Shown one piece after another: positions 37,769 through 51,305 of a DNA stretch of 64,000 bases. The notes under the pieces are model-generated. The model ran no database searches. It saw only the letters and a list, made by a program, of their open reading frames with translations, and was not told the origin of the DNA. How positions within the stretch are numbered: position 1 is the first letter of the stretch; each line of letters begins with the position of its first letter. Position numbers and translations under genes: made by a program. Origin of the DNA: Loxodes magnus (Eukaryota > Ciliophora > Karyorelictea > Loxodida > Loxodidae); assembly GCA_946699065.1 (NCBI GenBank), contig CAMPDV010000063.1, positions 292,501 to 356,500 of the forward strand, given 5' to 3'.

Positions 37769-39384
37769 TTATTAGGTTACAACTTTAAAAGTAGAATTAA
37801 ATGAAGAAAATATTATTTAAACTTAAAAATAATTAAGCATTAAAAAAATTATGCGAAAAGACCTCTAAGGAGATAACTAAAATATTATCATTAAAAACTA
37901 GCAAAAATAATAAAAAATAATAAAATTAAGAATTTACTTAAATTAATTAAATTTTCATTTTTAGTTTTTATTCAAAATTTAAAATGTTTGCGTAATTTTA
38001 GTTATTTAATATTATATCTTTTGCTAATAATAAAAAATATTTTTAAACTAAGAAAGTAGAGTCATTTGGTTATATTAAAAGATAAATTTTTTTAATTTTA
38101 AATATTTGAAAATAAATTTTGGAATAGCTTTAAAAATATTTGATAACTATTACGTTAAGAAAATTTCATTTCATAGGCTATAGAAAGCTTTATTTTTTTA
38201 TAAGATATAAACTTCAAGCTATTTATTTCATATTTATAAAGAATAAAATCATAGAAGATATGCAGGATTTGCATCTTTATCCCTCTTTTAAAACCAAAAA
38301 TAAAATTAATTGCAGCATTTTATCTCTTTGATTTAAATTTTTAATATTGATTTACTATTTTTATTTAATTTATTAAACTAAACATAAGTATAAATGAAGA
38401 AACTTAAATTTGCTATAATAAGAAAATAAAAGATTAATTTGAAAGAAACTTAAATTTTTTATAAATTTAAATTGTTGAAAAAGTTTCTAGGTTCAATTTT
38501 ATAAGTAATGATTATCATATTAAAGCATCGATCTCTAAATTTAAGAAAATTATATTTATTTGGAAAAAAGTTGAAAATCGATTTTAGGAAATAAAAAGAA
38601 AAAGAGAAATTTTAAGAAAGGATTTCTTCAGAAATTTGCCTGATTCTAATACATCAATAATATATTAAATTACCAAGAATAATAATTGAATCTGTAGCCT
38701 TATCTTTATAAAATTTCTAAATTATTTTTAAATTAAACTACAAGTAAAAATAAATATTCTGTTAGATAATAACTTTTATTAAAAACTATAAAAGCATAAA
38801 GAACTTCTATCAAAAAATAATTTATTTGAAAAGAAAGATTTTAAAATAAATAAATTTTCAAATTAAACTTTTAATAAGATAAATTTCAAATTTTAAATTT
38901 AAAAAATTATAATTCCTATTTATGTTTTAATATTTACCATTTCTTTATATTTAAATGAAAGTCTATTAAATTATCTTATATTAAATATTAAATAGATTAA
39001 AATAAACTATAGCAATAATTAAAAATTATTGTAGTTAAATTAAATAATTTCTTTGATATCCAAATAAAGGATTATGACAATTAATTTATAAAATAATTGT
39101 ATTCACTAAATTTTAATTATATACTGCATGCCATTTAATTCCTTTTTTCAATCTGATATTTATAATTAATAATTTTTAATTTTATTAATCATAGCAAAAT
39201 ATTTAGTTTTATTTTGATTTGCATCTGTAAATATAATTAAATAAAAAATACTATAAATTGGTTAAGGATCAAGTTTTTTATATTTAATAAAGTATATAAA
39301 TTTTAAAATTTATATTTAAATCAAAAAGGTTCTTAAAGTCTATCTATTTTCTTAATAAATTTTTTCTTTCTATTGAAAAGAAAA
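37769..39384. other. AT-rich stretch between a family gene and tRNA-Pro
   Basis: A 63-codon frame at 38140-38331 (+) is open even in the standard code (MITITLRKFHFIGYRKL) and ends at TGA. It lacks a family match and is too short to call. Nothing else supported. Confidence 0.4.
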
Positions 39385-39456
39385 GGGCTGCTACGGGAAT
39401 TGAACCCGTGACCTCTCGCACCCAAAGCGAGAATCATACCACTAGACCAAGCAGCC
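39385..39456 (-). tRNA. tRNA-Pro (anticodon UGG)
   Basis: Fourth identical 72-base copy, with an intact cloverleaf and TGG anticodon. AAAA precedes it on the plus strand, which is the T-run terminator of the minus-strand transcript. Confidence 0.97.
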
Positions 39457-40005
39457 TCTTATATAGATTGTAAATGCTGATTTAAATATTAAATATTTAG
39501 TAAAATTTAGAGTTCTTAAAAAAAAATTAGGGTAGGAAAATAAAATAAAAAGAAAGGCTAACTAAAAAATCAGAAATATTTAAAATCAAATAATAATTAG
39601 AAAAATTTAAGAATTTTATTCTATAAAGAAAAATAAATTCTTCGCAATAAAAAGCAGAATTTTTATTTAAATTCAAATAAAAATTATATAAATAAAAGAA
39701 AAATAAATTAATATTTCAAAATCTCTAAATCTTTAACTTTTGATTTTTTTTTATTTTGAGAAAAAATATTTTGATTAAAAAACTAATAAAAATTATAAAA
39801 TGACTTTGATATATAAATTTTTCAATCAAAAATAAAAGATTGTAAAACTTAAAAACTAATTTGAAAGCTTTTAGAATTTATATTTAAGTTTTATTGAAAA
39901 ATGATATAAATATTTTTTTATTAATATTTAAAGCTCTTATTTATTTTCTTGTTTATTTTGATTTATTTCATTATTTTTAATATTTTTATGGTTGTCTTTT
40001 TTTGA

Positions 40006-40361
40006 TAAATAAATAAATAAATTTGATTATAGAGCGCGTAGCACTCTCGTTGATGCGAAGCTCTTTAAAAAAAATGTTTCATACTGACAAGAATGTTTGT
40101 TACTGATAAAATTATCAGATACTGATAAATCTTGTTCAATATTAGTATAATTATTCAGTACTGATAAAAATGTTCAATACTGATATAATTTTAGAATACT
40201 CGTAATCTTTAATACTTGCTGGAGGTCCAAGGACATGGCAGGATTGTGTCTCATTACATCACCAAAGCAGAGGACGACATGTGTCAATTATGGGTACTTA
40301 AATTCCCCAACCTCTGATGAAGATGACCTTGTTGTTCACCTTCGAACAACTATGGCGGTTT
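40006..40361 (-). mobile_element. SINE-like retroposon, copy A (single-unit head)
   Basis: Read on the minus strand: head AAACCGCCATAG with a perfect small hairpin (TTGTTC...GAACAA), one unit beginning CATCAGAGGTTGGGG and ending CTTGGACCTCCAGC, then several degenerate copies of an ATCAGTAYTGAA motif, a run of T/A, the 3' hairpin (AGAGC...GCTCT stem) and a TTTA-repeat tail. The other two copies carry this unit twice. A 3' short-repeat tail and no coding capacity are typical of SINEs. The TTGTTCGAAGG segment is only weakly like a polymerase III B box, so the origin of the head (tRNA, 5S or other) is open. No clear target-site duplication was found. Confidence 0.75.
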
Positions 40362-43300
40362 AAAGAATATATATATAATAAAACTTTAAATATAATGATA
40401 TTATTTAAATTTTATTTTAATTAAGACCATTCTCTGTCAAATTAAAACATTTTATATTTGATAATCTAGCTATTAAGTTTTTTTAACTACAAATATATAA
40501 ATTGAATAATTAGAAAAATACTTAGTTTAATAAGCTTATATATCTAAGATAGATTTTTAATTATAGTAATAATGATGATCATAAATATTCTTTTAATATA
40601 AAAATTAGCATTTTTAGAAAAGTTGTAAGCTGTCAATTTTATAGTTAATTATTTTTTTTATTTTTTATTAATTTGTTAAGAAAAATTAAATTTAAAGGTT
40701 TTGAAAAGATAATAAATTTTATGAAAATCGATTTAAAATATTTAATTTAGTATTATGACAAAAAACTTTGATATTAATGCTGCAATTAAATGCTAAAGAA
40801 ACAATGCTATTTTTTATTTTATCTATCAAATAAATTTTAGAAAAAAATATTTACTTTTAAAAAATATTTTAGCAATAATACTAAATCTCGAAGAGCAAAT
40901 TAATTTTAAGATGAATTACTTAGTTAAGATATAGCTGTAAATATTTAGAATTATAGTTAGGTAAAAGTATATAAATTGTTAAATAAAAGTTATTTATTTA
41001 ATGAAATAATTTTTTAAATTAAATATTTTATAAATAAACTATTATAGTAACTAAATAATAAACAATTCGTAAATTTAAAATAATTATTTTTTAAGATTTT
41101 TTAATTTTTAATTAATATTTATTAACTTATAATTCCAATTAAGATCTTCAAATAAATCTATAAAAATATTTTTTCTCTTATAATATTGAAAATATTTTAA
41201 CAATTAATCCTAAAATCTTACCTAAAAAGGAAAATAAATATTTTAAAATAAAAAGTTTGAATAAAGAAAATTATAATTCAATTTTAATAATAGGCTTTAT
41301 AAATTTACTTAAATAATAATAATAATATTTATATTAAATCAATCTTATTTATTTACTATTTGCTGTTAATATCAAACTTGATTTATCGAATCAAAGATGA
41401 AAGAAAATCTATTAAAATTTTTGTTGTTTTTAAACGGGAAAATTATAAAAACCTGGTTCTTTAACTTTCAATTAATGTAATAGATTTAATTTTAAACAGA
41501 TTTAAAAAATATTCTTTTTGGAAGATTTTAAAATAAAAAATATAACAATTTTTTTAAACATTTAAATAAATTAAAGGATTAAATAGAGAAAAATTTATGA
41601 AATTTTCGCTTTTTTAATTATTTTAATTAAATAGAAAACTTGCTTAATAAAATATGATATAATATATAAAAAAATGTAAAAATTTTATAAAGATAATTTT
41701 ATTGGTAAATTTAAAATATTTTGAAATTAAATTAAATCAAATCAAAAAATTATAATTTAAAAAACAATTATTTTTTTAATTTCACCAAATATTTAATATG
41801 AATTTTTATTTAACGCTTTGAATATTAAGAAATTTAAAAAATTTATAATATTTTTGATTTTATTTTTTAAATCATTATAGAATCTTACTTTTACAAATAG
41901 TTTAAAATATTTTACGTTATTGCAATGATTTCTATTTGTAATTTTTTTTTGTTATTAAAAAAATAAAATAATTTTTTATTTATATTTGGTTGCATCTCCT
42001 ATTATCATTATATGATTTTTTGATATACCCATGTGTAAGTTAAATTAAAATAAATTTGCTTATTTAAAAATTATTTTGCCAAACATCATAAAATTTCATT
42101 AGTATTATTAATAATATTCAAATCTTTATAAAGCTTGCTTTATAATTAAAGCTGCAGACCCAAGTCTTTAAACGTTTATTTTCGCATTCTTTTTTCACTT
42201 TTTATATCATTTTATAACTTAATTACTTTTTAATCATTTAATATCGATATATAAGCTTGCATAAGGACTTCCTTTATGAATGTTTAGTAAATGAAGAATT
42301 TAAAGAATTAGAATACTTCAATCCAAGTAATTAATTTTTTTCAAGTTAAACTTGAAGATTTTATTAAAATGTTTGAATATATTCCTTTTAAGGCATAAAT
42401 TCTAGAACTTATTTTTAAATTTTATGGATCTAAGGGATCTTAAACTTATTTCATATCTATGATTTAATTTTTGGAATTATTTTAACGTAATATTATAGTT
42501 AACTTCGTCAAATTAATTCAAAAAACAAAATTGTCTTAATAGTAGCAAAACATTCAAAATTTAAAAGAAGAAAATAAAATTTAGTAAAAGCTATTTTTTT
42601 CTAAGTTTTATGGAATCATTAAGATTTAATTAAAAAAAAATTTTCTTAATAAGACTAATATAAAAATAGATATAACTTTAGTCTTTACTCTTTTATTAGA
42701 CTCTTCTCATTTTAATTCAAAGCATTGTATTTAAAAGTATAATTAATATCAGATAGATGGAATCTTTAATTTTAAAATCTTTCCTGATTTTCATTTAATT
42801 AGGCGATTATGACAATATAGTAAATTAAATAAACCCCATTCAACCATTTGATATAAGTATTATAATCAAACAATTAACAAATTCAACGATATTTTGAATA
42901 ATTAACCATGAAATTAACCTTTAAAATTAAGTTTGCTATAGAAATATGAGACATTTCTATAATCTTAAAAATTTAAAAAGCATATCTCAACTTCCAACTA
43001 ATACCTAAATTAAAAATTATTACCTTAAAATTTATTTAGTGAGAATTATAAATTTGATTTTTACTTGAATAAGAGTCTTATTGTTATTTAAAAAATTCAT
43101 TCGCAAATATTCATTAGTAAAAATTCATTGCAGTTTTATTTAATACAATGAGTTATAAATATCAGATTCTTTTTAGTCCTAACTAATTCTATTTGCAAAA
43201 TTTAGTAGATTTAGTGCTTTGAAGTTTTACTTTTAATTTAATAAAATTTACTAGGAAGTTATAAGATTAAGGACTTATTAAGACTTTTTAGTAGTAAGCT

Positions 43301-44501
43301 AATTAAAATAATTAAAATGAAAATTGTCTGATTATAAAATTTTAGTCTGTGATTATATCTTCAAAGGCTAGCAGAAGCAATTTTATATAATTTTTATTTG
43401 ATAAAAATATAAGAAAATATATTTCCTAATATTTTGTATAGCTATGTTCTTTCTTTAATTTAAAGATTTATCCTTTAGTTTCAGATAATCTAGTAGAAAA
43501 TCATTTTGTATTTTAATTTTATAGTTACATTTTCCTAAGTGTATATATTATACTATCAAATCTTTATGAGCAATATCTTTTATTAAATCTTCTTTACATA
43601 CTTACTACTTTTTTAAAAATATCTTAGATGCATTAAATGTTCACTGCTTCCTAAAATTGATTTATAGAATAAATATTTTATAATTATTCTTCAAAATAGC
43701 CAAATGATTCAAGCATTTAATAATGATTTTTTAAATAAACTAATGATTATTAAATAAATAGAAAAAGCTAAAGCTAAATTTATTTAATATGAACAAGTTT
43801 GAAATACTTATTATAAAGCATAGTGAAACATAAGAATAATTGCTATATAACTTAATATAATTTCGTATTTTATATATTTTAATATATTCAATTTACTAAA
43901 TTAAAAATACATTATACCTATATAAATGTTTTGGTTTTTGTAATATCTAAATTAGAAAATCATAAGCTTAAAGATATAATTATTTCATAAATAAAACAAA
44001 ATAAAATTTAAAGCTAGTTAACATAATATAATACAACTTTAAAAAAAATTTTAAATTTAAAAAATGAAAGAATAATCCTATTTATTTGGCCAATCTTGGA
44101 ATTGAGTAGTTCTGTATATTCAGAATCAATAAAAAATTTTATAATTATTTGCTTTTTCCTTCAATTATTTAAAGCACTACACTAAATTAAAAAATTATTT
44201 ACAAAAATAAATTTTATTATTACAAATTTATTAGATACTATTAAAGATTTTAAATTCATTTAATTTGGATGAAAGTTAGTTTTTACTATTTATCTTTTTT
44301 AATTTATAGATAGATTTGAGTTTGTTTACTTTTATCTATTTTAGCTACATATTGTGATGATAATTTCATTTAATTATTAAACTCTTGCTATTGTTCCAAT
44401 TTTTACTATAATTCTATTTATAATTTTATATAATAACAAAGAATTTCGATTGAAGCTTTAAATTAGAGTTAGTTAATTTTTTTTGCTTAAAATTTATAAT
44501 T
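40362..44501. other. AT-rich stretch without a recognised gene
   Basis: Four kilobases of mainly low-complexity A/T sequence. A frame near 42.2 kb (+) reads NEEFKELEYFNPSN but its continuation has random-like composition. No other element seen. Confidence 0.45.
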
Positions 44502-45095
44502 ATGGAAGAAGTCTAGCGCATTAATAGTTGTGAAAAAAAAAGTACGTAAAATAACTAATTGCAGCAGGAATAAATTGTTTTTAAAAAACGTTCTAGATAA
44601 AAATTAAAAACAGTTTAGGATATCTAAAGAGAAACTGCTTAAAGATTCAACAATATCTATTTAATAGAAGAAGAAAGAAAGCATTATATCCCTTTTCTGG
44701 ATTTAGCTCTCAGCACTTTGAGAAACCGAAGGAAAATTTCCAACATTAAACATTGAAAATAAATTCGTAAAAATTCTTCAAAAGAAAGAAAGCAAAATAA
44801 CTCTTATCCAGCATACAAACATAGCAAAGATAATCTTCCTAGTAGTCAATAATAGAACTTATATAAGAGGAAATAAAGCAGATATGTGTTTGAAATTGAA
44901 GAAACATAAACTTAAAATAGAAATAATTAAAAAAAGAAACAAAATTTTCATTAAGTTAATGAAGGTAAGAAAATGTTTAAAAGCTTTAAGATATATAAAT
45001 TACTAACTAATGAGATGTTTGTTGTTTTGATCGTAATTATTGCATTAGTTCTCTTTAAAGAACTAACAGGTTTCTTTACTATTTTGGAACAATGA
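44502..45095 (+). CDS. Tail-anchored membrane protein, six-member family, copy 3
   Basis: 197 residues ending ILEQ then TGA. The family block at about residues 60-84 reads EEERKHYIPFLDLA...LRNRRKISN, matching EKERKLFIPQLNL...RRKLSN of the 48.3 kb copy. The middle is polar and Lys/Asn/Gln/Ser-rich, with RYVFEIEE corresponding to SKYIVEIT of copy 1. The C-terminus reads KIYKLLTNEMF followed by one hydrophobic helix (about 172-190). One internal TGA at codon 85 (44754-44756, KHWKQ) is read as Trp; if it were a stop, the membrane anchor would be lost. Tandem with copy 4, 3.2 kb downstream on the same strand. Function unknown. Confidence 0.8.
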
Positions 45096-48000
45096 CATCA
45101 AATTTAATATTTATTCATAAAAATTATAAAATAAATAAATTAATTTATTTTGTGATTTCGTCTTTTTAGTTCAATTATTTTCAAAAAACAGATAAAGCTT
45201 TCCCTTAATATTTAATGAGTAGTTTTTCTATTAAACTACATAAATGATATAATTTTCAATGTATCTTTCGTTTATATATGGAAGGTATATAAATTAAGTT
45301 TTATATTTTTTTCAAATGTTTAATATACTTATATAATAAACCATCTAATTCATATATTCTTATTTTCAACTTAATTAAATAATCTTAAATCAAGTTTTTT
45401 TTTCTTACTCAAAATCAAAAGAATAAAATAATCATTTCGAATAAAACTATTTTCGTTTTTTCTCTTTACATTAAAAATAAAAATATCTTCAAGTGAATTT
45501 TTAAAATTATTTTATTTAGTTTTTGTTAGAATAGCATGATAAAAATTTAATTATATATATAATTAATTTACAAAATCACCATGGTTTAAATATATCATAA
45601 ATCTATCTTAAATTTTAAAATAGTCTTTCATTTAAAATATATAAAGCATGCATAAACTTTAGTTTCCTCTATAAAATTTAAAATAATTAAGTCTAAATTT
45701 TTTTATAACCTATCTTAATTTGCATTAATTGAGCTTTTTTTCTCAAAATTTAAAACATGTAGTTATTTATTTGAATTTGAACTAACTATTGACTTCTAAA
45801 TTAAATTTTACTATTTATTTATAATAAAAAAATAAATAGTAAAGGTCTTTATACATATAATAATTATAGCTTTCAATTTTTAATTTATTTTAGTTTAAGT
45901 TAATTATTTTTATCCAATGTATTAAATATTATTTATATTCAATCATTTTTGCACATCCATTTTAAAATCATGAGTTTAGTTATATCGATTCTAACTTTAA
46001 AAAAATATCTAAGATTTTTAAACTCATATAAATTTAAAATAGAGATAGCTTATTTTTTCTATAAATATTTTATTTACAAAACATGAAAGCTAAACTTAAC
46101 TAAAAAGAAAAAAATTAAATTGAGTTTAAAGTTTTAATAGTTTGATTTACTTTAGTTAATAAAAAATTATAGGTCTTTAAAAAATTTCAAACTAATTAGG
46201 TTTATAATTTATCTTAATATATTATTTTAAGAAAATGCTTAACTTAGGTAGCATAGAGATAACCATTTAAATAAAGCTTATTTAATACTTTTAGAATAAG
46301 ATTATTTTCAAAGCTTATAATAATTTAAACCTTATAAGTTTAAATTTAATAATTATATATAAAAAATAGATAGTAAAGAATTAAATCTGGTCTTTGAACT
46401 ATAAAAACTATAAAAAAATAAAAAGTCCAAAAATATTTGTTTTTGCTTGAGAATTTTCAAATTATTTCATTTTTTATTTGAAAAATAAATAGAAAATCCT
46501 TTAAACTTTAGTTATTTCTATGAATTATTTTAGATTATTTCTTATTTTTCTTCTTTTTGGTAATTGTTAATTTTAAATCTAAGAATGTCAGATTGATTTT
46601 TATTTAATTATTACTATTCTCATGTATCTTCTTGATAATTTTGAATATCTAGCTTTGATAAAAATCGAAATAATTTGATTAAAAACTTAAATATTATATG
46701 AATTTTTCTTAAAATCAGCTCAAATATTTAATACTTTTAATGAGTTTATTTAAAAACATATTAAAAAAGAAAATAGAGAATAAAAGATTGAGTTAGAAGA
46801 TCAAAGTTATAAGAAACTTTACTAAAAACATTACATTATAACTATTTTATAATTTAATAAGCTGATCCATATTAAAATAATAATTCTATAGCTATATAGT
46901 TTCAAAGCTATTAATATCAAATTTTCAGTGTTAAATCTTTAAAATGATAATAATTTAATTTGAGTTAGATATTTTTTTAAATATAAGATAATATAAGACA
47001 AATATGAATAATATTAGATAAATAATCATTATAAGAGAGATTATCTAAATAGAATCTTTGAGATTTTAAATGTATCTTAAATATGAAAGATATCTTATTA
47101 TCATTTAACAGATATATGGTTAAAATTTAAAATGCTCATTAAACTTTTCACTTTAAAAAATTTAAGTTTTAATGTAATTTTAATAGCTTTAAACAAAATA
47201 ATAGTACCAAACTATTTTAAAATAATTTTTTTTAATTAAGATGTAATAATTTAAATATTAAAGTTTATAAAAAGCAGCATACTTAAATTAAAGCAAATGC
47301 TTTTTTAGCATAGAATTTGATAAACATATGATTTTATTAATAAAATAAAATCATTTAGTCTGACAAAATATAGCAGCATAATAAATTTTAAGAACTTGAA
47401 GTCTTCTATTATTTATTAATATAGGAAAATTTAAATTTATATCTAAATTTAATTAAAACTATAATGTAGTTATTTAAGTTTAGTTAGTAGAATCTTTGCA
47501 ATAATAATAGCTAAAATAATAAAAGATGCTCTCTTAAAAAAATAAAGAATGCTATTTTAATAGAAATTTGATTCCTGTGCAAAATCAAAGCATAAAATTA
47601 TTTCACACTACAATTTTATATAATAACCCTCCTAAAATTAAAACCATTTAGCAATATTTCATTAATAAAATAAATGTAAGGAGTTAGATGTGCGAATTTA
47701 GAATTAAAATCTTAAATTAAATAAAAATTAATTAAAATCCAAGACTATTTATCAAAATGATTTTTAATGCTTGATTCTTAAAGCAAAAGTTATTTAAATA
47801 TTTAACACAAATGATTTTAGACTTTTCTGAAAAACTAAATCTCTATTTAAAAAATATTTAGAGTTTGATAATTAAAAAGAAAAGAAAATTATTTTGATTA
47901 AATAAAGCTTGTTAATATAGATCACCCTTTATTTTAGATGACTAAATAAATAGTAAGAATAAAACTAAAATTTTATAAGCATTAAGCATAAAAAATAATA

Positions 48001-48292
48001 ATTGTTGAATAATTTTTTAATGTATACTTATTCATTTATCTTTAATGTAAAGTACTACATTTTATATCATAAGTGATCTATACAGCATTTTATAAGAAAA
48101 TAATGTATTCATAGCCGTCATTCATATACTATTGTTTAAAATTTTAAAATATTGTCATTACTCTTATTTTATTTAAAGAAAAATACCTCAAAAATAATTT
48201 ATATAAAGTAAAGATTTTAGTTATAAGAAACTAGCTAAATTTCAAATATCTACTTAGCTTATCTGGTATTTAAATTTAATTTAATAAAAAAG
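45096..48292. other. AT-rich spacer between two family members
   Basis: No gene or repeat could be supported in these three kilobases. Confidence 0.5.
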
Positions 48293-48892
48293 ATGGATTT
48301 ATAAGAAAGTAATGTTAGAAACAGTGCATCTGTAAATTCTGTTTAGTTGAGATAAACTAATAACGAGCAAAATTCGATTCAAATTTAAAAAGTACAAAGG
48401 ACATAAACGATAAATGATTCAACTTAAGAAAAATAAAGAAGATTTAATAACATCTAAATAATTGAGAAGGAAAGAAAACTTTTTATTCCTTAGTTAAATT
48501 TACCTGAGAACACAATTATGACAAGGAGGAAGTTATCTAATACCTGTTAGAGTTAATAATTTTGCAGTAGTTCTGAAGTAGAACTTTTTTATTGTAAATC
48601 ATATACGATAATTGGAAACGACTAAAAGATCTCACAGGATTAGAAGCTAAATAAAATCAATGAATAAAAATAGATTAAATAAGCAAAAGAAGCAAAAATG
48701 TCTATAAACGATAATTAGAAATACCTAAAAGAGAATTTGCTTCAAAAGAAAAAAAAAGAAAGATTAAACAATTTTAAAAACTGTTGGATTTACAAAATAA
48801 TAACAAATGAGCTATTTGTATGCTTTGCTTTTATATTAGGAATGATTCTTTTTAAAAACATAGCTACTTATTTTACAGGATAATAGTAGTGA
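48293..48892 (+). CDS. Tail-anchored membrane protein, six-member family, copy 4
   Basis: 199 residues, the only member with no internal TGA, so it is the best reference for the family. The polar N-terminal region holds 20 or more Gln, many encoded by TAA/TAG. Block at 58-84: EKERKLFIPQLNL, ENTIMTRRKLSNT. The middle is Ser/Cys-rich, then Lys-rich (about 116-162). Trp165 is encoded by TGG (48785-48787), in the same position as a TGA in copy 1. A membrane helix at about 172-194 is followed by YFTG and a short tail QQQ written TAA TAG TAG before the TGA stop. The run of four stop-like codons at the end would terminate translation under any code, an arrangement that may guard against read-through. 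Confidence 0.85.
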
Positions 48893-50347
48893 AATTGATT
48901 ATGAACCATATAGTTAAATTATGATTATCTTTTTAATTTAAATCACTTAAATTTTAATTTATTATATTTATTTTTTAAAGATTAAATTAAAGGAAAGATA
49001 GCAATAACGATAGCTTTAAAACTTTTTCAGTTTTCGTTTTAATGAATAAATTAAATTATCTATACTTTTAATAAAGGGATTTATGTTTATGAATATTTGT
49101 ATTTATTTTCTTAATTTAATTTCCACAATAAAACCTAGTTTTAACGCTTTAAAATTAACTAAAAAATAAATAAAAAAAAAATCAAATAATAAGTCTAATT
49201 TTTCGAAATAAAAAAGAAACTTCTATTTAAGATTATTTTACTATAAATAGCTTGGCTTTAATTATAATATATTATATTTTATTAATAATTAATCTTACAA
49301 ATCCCTACTTTTATTTTATCTATACTGCTGAGCTAATTTAAACTAATTTTTTTAATTATATAAGCGTACTTTATGGAATTTTATTATCTTCAAATAATAA
49401 AAATTCATGTTATTTTATAGTTAAAAAATAAAAAAAAACAGGATTGTTAAAAATAAATAAATTTAGATTTAAACTAAATTAAAAAATGAAGAAATAATTA
49501 AAATAAAAATATTTAAGAAAACACTAAAACTAAAATTTTTAGTAAAATTATATATATGTATATATCACTAAAATAGATATTATTCAATCTAAAAATTTTA
49601 TTTTTTATATTTTGCTAATATTTATTATTTAATATATAAATATATTAAAATATTTAGAACTTTAATCTAAAAATTTAGAAATAGTAAAAGTTATTATTAT
49701 CCTAAAAATCTTTAAATAATGCTAGCGAATAAAAAAAATTTATAAAATTAATAAATATTAAAATTTAAAATTATTATAAATAAATAAGAAAGAAAGAAAG
49801 AACTTAAAAGTAAGCAAGATGATACTTTGGAGCTAAATCTTAATTCAAGAAAATTTATATTAAATAAAACTAAACGTTTTTTCAAGCCTTATAAAAAATT
49901 AATTGAAAAAGGGGTTCTATATTTTTTATTTTAAGATATTTCTATAGAAAAAACTAAAAAAGATACTTAAAGTATAAAAATTATTTCAAATACTGAATTT
50001 TAAATGAAGCTAGTTAAATTAATTAATTTTAAATCCGATAGATTCTTATTTAAATTTTCTAATTTTCTTACTAAAATTTAAAAGTTATTTGTTAATATGC
50101 AATTTTAAATAAAAAATTTTAGCTTATAAATTTAAAAAGAAACTCATTAAATTTATTAATCTTGCTTAAATTAAACAAAATTTAATTTATTTAAATATCT
50201 TAAAGGAAATTTCTTTCAATCAAAGATTTTTTAATATTATAAATTAAAAAAATGCATAATTTTTTGTAAAAAAGTCTCTTCTAAAAAGATCCATCCTAAT
50301 CAAATTACAATTAGCTTAATTTACTTCAAGAACTCAAAATTAAGCAA
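48893..50347. other. AT-rich stretch
   Basis: Very low GC content. No gene, RNA or repeat family member was seen before the retroposon cluster begins. Confidence 0.5.
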
Positions 50348-51305
50348 ATGGAGAATTTAAAAATTTTAAGAAATATATAAGAGCTTGAAGGAAAAATCGC
50401 ATACCTAATGTCTAATACATAAATATTAAAAAATAAAAATTCATAGCCAGTCAATCTGAGAATTGAACAAATGGAAGTCAAATTCAATCAATTAGCGGAA
50501 TTGGCATAAAGAATTTTTCTAAAAATACAACAGCAAATGATCCCATGGATGTGGAATCGAATCTACAAACAGCAAAAATTCCGATAAATGCTTGTATTGC
50601 AGGAAATATGGTCATTTTTAAGATATTGCTAATAATAAAAATAAAAATAAAAACTTGAAAGCTTTAACTTATGGAGATCCATAAACAAACTATACACTAT
50701 TCAAAATATTTAATATACAAAAAAAGATATACACGTGAAATGAACTCTTGAAGGACATTGTATTTTCTTAACAAAGAAGAAATTTGAATATGATTGGAAT
50801 CGAACTCGCCTGAAGCAAGATACCTTTTATTAAATTGGTCAAAATAGTAATGGAAGATATATGCTTTAAGAAGAAGAAACAGAAGAAGCCTGGAAATGGA
50901 ATTATACTTAATACAGCATTAAAATTCAGTGATGAACCTTACTTGATTGGTGGAGTCACCATAATTTATTATTATTATATAAATTAATAGAGAGGAGCAA
51001 TCCTCCAATTGAAACTGACTTAAACTCCGTACCAGGAAGTACACCATAGGTGAAGAACCAGCCAATAGAAATAAAGACAAAATCGAAGAGGCATCAAGTA
51101 GCATTAATGATGAAAGATGCCAGATACTAAGGTCTCTTAAGGTAGCATTCCGATCACGGCCCTAAAGATAAATTCACAAGAGAATGCTATCATTGTGGAA
51201 AGACTTAAGTCAGAATTTTTTAACTTTAAAAATCTTTATTAAAAAACTGCGCACCATTAAAGTGCTACGCGCTCTATAATCTCATTTATTATTATTATTA
51301 TTATT
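50348..51305 (+). mobile_element. Retroelement copy with zinc-knuckle coding sequence and SINE-type 3' end
   Basis: The 5' part encodes a protein beginning MENLKILRNIQELEGK, a coiled-coil-like start of the kind found in gag-type or LINE ORF1 proteins. A CCHC-like knuckle follows (CLYCRKYGHF), then a region homologous to the fragment at 61.9-62.4 kb (KKKFEYDWNRTRLKQDT), and near 51.2 kb a second knuckle-like CYHCGK. It then joins directly to the 3' hairpin (51247-51275) and an ATT-repeat tail to 51305, the same 3' end as the SINEs. No reverse transcriptase is present. The best reading is a non-autonomous LINE derivative carrying only ORF1 (a half-LINE); an LTR-type gag fragment is the alternative. 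The copy looks broken, with a few disruptions. Confidence 0.6.

Noticed and set aside
42250-43280. Plus-strand frame after NEEFKELEYFNPSN
   Set aside because: Beyond the first 20 residues the amino acid composition matches random AT-rich translation.
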